Shown: in pieces, positions 1 to 4,827 of the stretch
Position numbering within the stretch: position 1 is the stretch's first letter
Layout of the letters: every line of letters begins with the position of its first letter
The notes under the pieces: model-generated
The model's input: the letters and a program-made list of their open reading frames with translations, nothing else
What the model was told of the DNA's origin: nothing
Database searches by the model: none
Source: Bacteroidales bacterium
GTDB lineage: Bacteria > Bacteroidota > Bacteroidia > Bacteroidales > UBA1402
Direction of reading: 5' to 3'
DNA: 7,195 bases
Assembly (NCBI GenBank): GCA_023230125.1
Contig: JALNXZ010000078.1
Span: 1-7,195 of the forward strand
Program-made: the position numbers and the translations under genes

Positions 1-771
1 TTGTTTCCCAATATAAGCCAGAATACCACCATCAACGTACAGGATATGTCCGTTTACGAAGTCAGAAGCATCGGATGCCAGGAAGATGGCTGGGCCTTGA
101 AGGTCGGCAGTCGTCCCCCATCTTGCAGCCGGGGTTTTGGAAATGATGAATTCGTTGAAAGGATGACCGGGAACACGAAGCGGAGCTGTTTGCGGTGTTT
201 CGATATATCCCGGGCCAAGGCCATTAACCTGAATGTTAAATTCACCCCATTCAGAAGCCAAGTTCTTGGTCAGCATTTTAAGACCACCTTTTGCAGCAGC
301 ATAAGCAGATACGGTTTCACGACCGAGTTCACTCATCATGGAACAAATATTGATGATCTTGCCTTTTTTCTTGGCAATCATTCCAGGAGCAACAGCCTTT
401 GAAACGATGAACGGACCATTCAAGTCAATGTCAATGACTTGACGGAATTCAGCAGCTGTCATATCAACAGCAGGAATACGTTTGATAATACCTGCGTTAT
501 TAACCAGAATATCTATAACGCCCACTTCTTTGGTTATTTGGGCAACCATCGCATTCACTTGTTCTTCATTGGTTACATCACAAACATAACCATGAGCCTT
601 AATGCCAGAATTCTTATATTCTGCCAAACCTTTTTCTACCAATTCAGCCTTGATATCGTTGAAAACGATGGTTGCGCCTGATTCGGCAAAACCCTTGGCA
701 ATAGCCATACCAATACCATAAGAAGCACCAGTAATCAGGGCAATCTTACCTTCTAATGAAAATTTGTTCAT
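1..771 (-). CDS. kduD: 2-dehydro-3-deoxy-D-gluconate 5-dehydrogenase (KduD; SDR family), C-terminal end cut by the window edge
   Basis: This is a classical short-chain dehydrogenase/reductase, cytoplasmic. The family interconverts 3-deoxy-D-glycero-2,5-hexodiulosonate and 2-keto-3-deoxygluconate with NAD(H), the step after KduI in unsaturated uronate catabolism. It starts at ATG 771-769 (MNKFSLEGK) and reads 257 codons without a stop to base 1. The last visible residues, GGILAYIGKQ, match the usual end of Bacteroidales KduD as I recall it, so only a few residues are missing. Visible motifs are the Rossmann TGASYGIG (14-21), Asp39 at the end of beta-2 (favours NAD over NADP), NNAG (91-94), Asn118, catalytic Ser144 and YAAAK with Tyr157 and Lys161, and PGYIETP after beta-6. 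It lies 26 bp downstream of kduI on the same strand, so the two are almost certainly co-transcribed. The gap is AT-rich with no Shine-Dalgarno sequence, normal for Bacteroidetes. Such genes are often labelled gluconate 5-dehydrogenase; the kduI neighbour makes KduD the better name. Confidence 0.92.
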   Translation of the reverse strand, partial: MNKFSLEGKIALITGASYGIGMAIAKGFAESGATIVFNDIKAELVEKGLAEYKNSGIKAHGYVCDVTNEEQVNAMVAQITKEVGVIDILVNNAGIIKRIPAVDMTAAEFRQVIDIDLNGPFIVSKAVAPGMIAKKKGKIINICSMMSELGRETVSAYAAAKGGLKMLTKNLASEWGEFNIQVNGLGPGYIETPQTAPLRVPGHPFNEFIISKTPAARWGTTADLQGPAIFLASDASDFVNGHILYVDGGILAYIGKQ

Positions 772-797
772 TGATTATAATTTTTAAAAAAATTGAA

Positions 798-1643
798 TTA
801 TTTCAGTTCTGTATTTTTGAAAAAATCCTGATCGCCATAATCTAAGTTTTCACCACCCATACCCCAAATAAAGGTATAATTGGAGGTTGCGGCAGCTGAG
901 TGAATGGACCATTCAGGAGAAAAAACAGCTTGATCGCCCTTCATCCATATGTGACGGGATTCTGTCGGTTCGCCAAGGAAATGCACGACTGCCTCTTCTT
1001 CAGGAACTTCAAAATAAAAATATGCTTCCATACGACGGCTATGAATATGAGCAGGCATGGTATTCCAAACACTGCCGGGGGCCAATTCTGTCATACCCAT
1101 CTGAAGTTGACAGGTAGGAAGCACTTGATTTACTATCATCTTGTTGATATTGCGGTGGTTTGAACCTTCAAGAGTACCCAATTCAACACGAACTGCATCT
1201 TCTTTAGTGATTTTCTTATCGGGGTATGTTTTGTGAGCTACCAAAGAGTTGAAATAAAATTTGGCCGGATTTTTAGCATCTTTGCTTTCGAAAAACACTT
1301 CGCGGTCACCAGCACCCAAATACAAAGCTTCTTTGTATTTCAGTTCAAAACTTTGGTCACCAACTTTTACAATGCCTGCCCCAACACCCACATTAAAAAT
1401 ACCAAGTTCACGACGATGCAAAAAGCAAGGTGCTTTCAAAGGATCAATGGCTTCCAGTTTTAGACTTTCGCCTTCCGGTTTTGCGCCACCAACGACCATA
1501 CGGTCAAACATAGAATATACCATATTCACTTCGTTGGCAACAAAAAGTGTCTCTATCAGAAACTCTTTGCGCAAACGTGTCGTGTCATAACTTTTGGCAT
1601 CAGCAGGATGTGATGCATAGCGGATTTCATAATTAGTCTTCAT
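798..1643 (-). CDS. kduI: 5-dehydro-4-deoxy-D-glucuronate isomerase (KduI)
   Basis: This is a full-length gene of 281 residues, against 278 in E. coli KduI. The enzyme (EC 5.3.1.17) is a cytoplasmic zinc-dependent cupin. It isomerises 5-keto-4-deoxyuronate, released by pectate or glycosaminoglycan lyases and unsaturated uronyl hydrolases, to 3-deoxy-D-glycero-2,5-hexodiulosonate, the substrate of KduD. The metal-binding signature PAHIHSRRMEAY is intact. His199, His201, Glu206 and His248 line up with E. coli His196, His198, Glu203 and His245 at a constant offset of 3. The N-terminal MKTNYEIRYASHP and the C-terminal segment with WGMGGENLDYGDQD are characteristic of the family. The start is ATG 1643-1641, preceded by an A/T-rich leader without a Shine-Dalgarno sequence. 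It is the first gene of the kduI-kduD operon and is transcribed away from the barrel-protein gene. A Bacteroidetes-type promoter lies about 100 bp upstream. The stop is TAA at 800-798. Confidence 0.96.
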   Translation of the reverse strand: MKTNYEIRYASHPADAKSYDTTRLRKEFLIETLFVANEVNMVYSMFDRMVVGGAKPEGESLKLEAIDPLKAPCFLHRRELGIFNVGVGAGIVKVGDQSFELKYKEALYLGAGDREVFFESKDAKNPAKFYFNSLVAHKTYPDKKITKEDAVRVELGTLEGSNHRNINKMIVNQVLPTCQLQMGMTELAPGSVWNTMPAHIHSRRMEAYFYFEVPEEEAVVHFLGEPTESRHIWMKGDQAVFSPEWSIHSAAATSNYTFIWGMGGENLDYGDQDFFKNTELK

Positions 1644-1747
1644 AAAAATATTTTATAAATTTAGTAATATCATAATTGAGGTTTACCGGGGAAAAAAGCA
1701 CATATGCCATCTGCATAAATCCATATAAAATCTTCCGAGTATCTTCG

Positions 1748-1779
1748 CAAAGTTAGCTCAAATGTTGTAAAAATCCATA
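1748..1779 (-). promoter_or_regulatory. Bacteroidetes-type promoter for kduI-kduD
   Basis: On the minus strand TAACTTTG (1755-1748) matches the Bacteroidetes -7 element TAnnTTTG exactly. Twenty bases upstream TATG (1779-1776) is a three-of-four match to the -33 element TTTG. The spacing fits the 19-21 bp seen in Bacteroides promoters. Transcription would start near 1741-1744, giving an mRNA leader of about 100 nt before the kduI ATG. The leader holds a small hairpin (TATGC, loop of five, GCATA, 1703-1717), too weak to call regulatory. This is inference from consensus; no start site is measured. Confidence 0.65.
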
Positions 1780-1792
1780 ATTTTTTCCGGGC

Positions 1793-1865
1793 TTTTATGA
1801 ATATTTCAAAATACAGCTTTAAAAAATAATCTTTTTTCTCATTTTACCTAAATTTTATGAATATT
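1793..1865. repeat. Two identical 13-bp direct repeats 60 bp apart, candidate operator sites
   Basis: TTTTATGAATATT occurs at 1793-1805 and again at 1853-1865, a start-to-start distance of exactly 60 bp, close to a whole number of helical turns. The core 9-mer TTTTATGAA also occurs inverted at 1941-1949 and at 1639-1647; the second of these covers the kduI start codon and may be chance. A partial copy, TTTTATGTAAT, is at 1886-1896. The two full copies lie upstream of the kduI promoter and also upstream of the barrel gene, so a bound regulator could act on either. The regulator is unknown and the region is AT-rich, so chance similarity is possible. Confidence 0.4.
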
Positions 1866-1988
1866 GACCTTATTGCATTAAACCATTTTATGTAATGCCT
1901 ATCAAACATCCGAATAAATTGGAAATTTAAGAATTTGGGATTCATAAAAAATATGGTCATTAGACCGTCACAAAGAACAATTCGAAAT

Positions 1989-4790
1989 ATGAGACGATTT
2001 TACGCACTTTTCATTTTACTGACCACGATCAGTATTTCAACCTTTGCTCAACACAGCATTCAAGGTAAAGTTTTAGACAAAAATAATGAAGGGGGCATAG
2101 AAATGGCAACCATCCGGTTGCTCAACTTGACGGACTCGACATTGGTCCAAGGATGTCAGACAGACGACAGAGGCTCTTTTTCACTCTCTAAAGTGAAGGA
2201 TGGAAATTATATCATTGAAGTCCGTTTTCTTGGTTACGACAACCTTTATAAAAACGTTTCCATAGCCGGTAAATCCATCATTCTTAAAAATCTTTTAATG
2301 GAAGCTGCCGACAAATATCTCAATGAAGTACAAGTCACCGGAATGACAGCTCAAATGTCTGTAAGGGGTGATACCATCGAATACAACTCAGCTGCCTTCA
2401 AAACCGCAGAGAATGCAGTTGTGGAAGATCTTCTGAAGAAATTGCCTGGCGTAGTTATAGACACTGAAGGCAAAATCACTGTCAATGGTGAAGAAATCAA
2501 AAAAGTTCGCGTTGACGGCAAAAAGTTCTTTGGCAACGATATCCAAATGGCGACAAAAAACATCCCTGTAGACATGGTTGATAAAGTACAGGTTGTTGAC
2601 CAAAAATCCGACATGGCTCTATTGACAGGATTCGAAGATGAAAATACAGAAAGAATCATCAACCTCACCATCAAGGCAAACCGCAAGAAAGGAATTTTCG
2701 GTAACATTACCGCAGGCGGGGGCCAAGACATTGACGGAAATTTCAGATACAATAATAATGCCTATGTAAACTTATTGAATGGAGACGCTCAAACAGCCAT
2801 TGTCGGCGGAGCAAACAACACAAACACTCAAAGAAGCGGACGAGGACGTGGAGGCATGGGCGGTGGAATAAACGGTATCACTGAAACACAAAATCTCGGC
2901 GTCAACAATAATACGGAAGTTTCAAAGACATTGAAAGTGGGTGGTGATGGGACTTACAACCATACGACAAACACCTCTGAAACCTCTTCAGAACGAGAAA
3001 GCTGGATGAGCGGAGTCACCTATAACAATAAAAATGAATCGACTTCGAAGAAAGAAAACCATCAGGCTAACATGCGCCTCGAACTGGAGTGGAATCCCGA
3101 TTCACTGACAACTTTGATCGTTCAGCCTAACATCGGTGCCACCAAAGGAATTTCAGGAAACAACAGCGAATATAAATATTTTTCTGAAGGAGACAGCATC
3201 AGTTGGGGCAATTCAAACAACAGCAGTGAAAGTCATGGTTTGGATGCAAGCATGAACATAATCCTGAACCGTAAATCAAAAAGCAGAAAAGGAAGGTCTT
3301 TCACCATCAATGCAGGTGGTTCATTGAACAATTCTGACAGTGAAGGTCTCAATAAGTCCAACAAGACGACAGCGGACACAACCATTAACATTGATCAGCA
3401 TACCACCAACGAATCACATTCATACAATGCGAACATTCGTATCTCTTATGTGGAACCATTATGGAATCTCAAAAATTATCTGGAAACGGCTGTCAACGCC
3501 CGTTTAAATACCAGAAACTCTGATAAGTTGCAATACAATATGGATGGATATGGCGATTATACGGTACTTGACTCCATTTATAGCAATCGTTTTGAAAATG
3601 ATTTCTACAATGAATCCTTGGAGATGAATTTCCGCCATCAAGAGTCCAGTTATAATTATATGCTTGGGATGAAGGTCGAACCCTCTCAAACATACAGTAC
3701 CTCCTATTATAAAAACGGAGATATACTTGACAGAAAAAATGAGGTCGTCAATTATTCTCCATCCGCTCAGTTCAAGTATAATTTCGGCAGGAAAAAATTC
3801 GCCCGACTCGAATACCGTGGCCGTACCAATCAACCCAGCATCGAACAAATGCAACCGGTCAAAAACAACAACAACCTGATGAATGAAACGATGGGGAATC
3901 CATCCCTGAACCCGGCATTTGATCAAAGTCTCCGTTTGATGTACTCCAGTTTCAATGCTACACGCTATTCTTCTTTCAATGTCGGTTTGAGTGGATCTAT
4001 CACCAAAGACGCATTGGTTTCAAACAGCATTTATGATGTAACCGGTAAAGAGTACAGGCAGACCGTCAACTCTGAAAAGGCTCCTTTCAGTACAAGGGCT
4101 AACATCATGTTCAATACGCCTATCATCAAGAACAGGTTACAGTTCAATACCCGTTCTGAGGTGGGATACATTCAGAAATATGGCTACTCTGACAGAAGCG
4201 GTATCTCCTCTCCTTTTGTTTCTGAAGAAAGCGACTTGTTAAGATTGGGTATTTTAAGCAATACACAGACAAAAAATGTCAGTGAAAGATTATCCCTGAC
4301 TTTTACAACGGACGTGATTGAATTTGGTGCCCGCGGATCTGTTGAGTACAACAAAACACAAAATAACCTGAACCTTAACAAGAGTCAGGAAACGAAAGAT
4401 TGGACTGGGGCAGGCAATGTGAATCTACACTTGCCGTATAACTTCACTGTCTCAAATGATATCAGCTACACCACCCGTCAAGGATACTCAAGCTTCGACC
4501 AAAATGAACTGGTTTGGAACGCATCCGTTGATAAATCCATATTCAAGAAGCAAGGAACCGTTTCCCTGAAAATGTATGATATTCTTCATCAGAAACTCAA
4601 TATTAGGGAAACAATCGGAGACAACTTCAGAGAGCTAAGCCGTTATAATACACTGACAACTTATGTAATGCTGAGTTTCACCTACCGGATTGCCAAATTT
4701 GGTGGCGGTGCAACCGGAACTGACATGATGCGAGGTCGTCATAATGGTCACGGAGGTCCTGATGGATTTGGCAGAGGCCCGGAAATGTAA
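1989..4790 (+). CDS. Outer-membrane beta-barrel protein of the TonB-dependent-receptor-like type with N-terminal carboxypeptidase-regulatory-like domain
   Basis: The protein has 933 residues from ATG 1989. Residues 1-20 form a clear signal peptide: MRR, a hydrophobic core, then cleavage after STFA before Gln21. Residues about 24-104 (IQGKVLD, GSFSLSKVKDGNY, RFLGYD) are a carboxypeptidase-regulatory-like beta-sandwich. Residues about 127-228 (GDTIEYNSAAF, LLKKLPGV, VNGEEIKKVRVDGK) are plug-like. The rest alternates in the manner of a large outer-membrane barrel, with a Gly/Arg-rich loop at about 282-295 and many Asn/Ser-rich loops. This architecture matches the Bacteroidota 'outer membrane beta-barrel' family (Pfam OMP_b-brl_3 type, from memory) rather than classical SusC, and no susD follows. 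After the last strand (YVMLSFTYRI) comes a 32-residue Gly/His/Met-rich tail. The ligand is unknown. The frame is also open upstream: ATG 1953 adds 12 residues and TTG 1935 adds 18. I chose 1989 because it gives the most compact signal peptide. Confidence 0.85.
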   Translation: MRRFYALFILLTTISISTFAQHSIQGKVLDKNNEGGIEMATIRLLNLTDSTLVQGCQTDDRGSFSLSKVKDGNYIIEVRFLGYDNLYKNVSIAGKSIILKNLLMEAADKYLNEVQVTGMTAQMSVRGDTIEYNSAAFKTAENAVVEDLLKKLPGVVIDTEGKITVNGEEIKKVRVDGKKFFGNDIQMATKNIPVDMVDKVQVVDQKSDMALLTGFEDENTERIINLTIKANRKKGIFGNITAGGGQDIDGNFRYNNNAYVNLLNGDAQTAIVGGANNTNTQRSGRGRGGMGGGINGITETQNLGVNNNTEVSKTLKVGGDGTYNHTTNTSETSSERESWMSGVTYNNKNESTSKKENHQANMRLELEWNPDSLTTLIVQPNIGATKGISGNNSEYKYFSEGDSISWGNSNNSSESHGLDASMNIILNRKSKSRKGRSFTINAGGSLNNSDSEGLNKSNKTTADTTINIDQHTTNESHSYNANIRISYVEPLWNLKNYLETAVNARLNTRNSDKLQYNMDGYGDYTVLDSIYSNRFENDFYNESLEMNFRHQESSYNYMLGMKVEPSQTYSTSYYKNGDILDRKNEVVNYSPSAQFKYNFGRKKFARLEYRGRTNQPSIEQMQPVKNNNNLMNETMGNPSLNPAFDQSLRLMYSSFNATRYSSFNVGLSGSITKDALVSNSIYDVTGKEYRQTVNSEKAPFSTRANIMFNTPIIKNRLQFNTRSEVGYIQKYGYSDRSGISSPFVSEESDLLRLGILSNTQTKNVSERLSLTFTTDVIEFGARGSVEYNKTQNNLNLNKSQETKDWTGAGNVNLHLPYNFTVSNDISYTTRQGYSSFDQNELVWNASVDKSIFKKQGTVSLKMYDILHQKLNIRETIGDNFRELSRYNTLTTYVMLSFTYRIAKFGGGATGTDMMRGRHNGHGGPDGFGRGPEM

Positions 4791-4827
4791 AACAATTTTT
4801 AGGTTCTAAGTATTTTTATTTTGTTTT
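4789..4827. terminator. Weak AT-rich hairpin between convergent genes, possible bidirectional terminator
   Basis: The two flanking genes converge with only 25 bp between stop codons. AAAACAA (4789-4795) can pair with TTGTTTT (4821-4827). An inner TTAG (4799-4802), three-base loop, CTAA (4806-4809) can pair as well, with T-rich runs between. The stem is interrupted and almost free of G/C pairs, so it is far from a canonical intrinsic terminator. Position is the main support. Confidence 0.3.

Larger units (their letters stand above)
1644..1988. other. Divergent intergenic region between kduI and the outer-membrane barrel gene
   Basis: This AT-rich stretch separates two divergently transcribed genes. 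It holds the kduI promoter, two identical 13-bp direct repeats (1793-1805 and 1853-1865), a related partial copy at 1886-1896 (TTTTATGTAAT) and an inverted 9-mer at 1941-1949. No convincing promoter for the plus-strand gene was found. TAAATTGG at 1915-1922 is a seven-of-eight match to TAnnTTTG, and AGAATTTG at 1930-1937 is poorer; neither has a good -33 partner. I see no open frame, tRNA or riboswitch-like fold. If the barrel protein starts at the alternative ATG at 1953, the region ends at 1952. Confidence 0.7.

Noticed and set aside
1..402. Plus-strand open frame opposite kduD
   Set aside because: It is antisense to a well-supported SDR gene, has no recognisable domain, and is a shadow of kduD codon structure.
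1703..1717. Small hairpin TATGC-N5-GCATA in the kduI leader
   Set aside because: A five-base-pair stem in AT-rich sequence is too weak and too common to call a riboswitch or attenuator.
1915..1922. TAAATTGG as a -7 element for the plus-strand barrel gene
   Set aside because: It has one mismatch to TAnnTTTG, and no TTTG-like -33 element sits 19-21 bp upstream; in AT-rich DNA such matches are common.
2351..2752. Minus-strand open frame inside the barrel gene
   Set aside because: It is fully antisense to the plug-encoding region of a well-supported gene and has no recognisable features.
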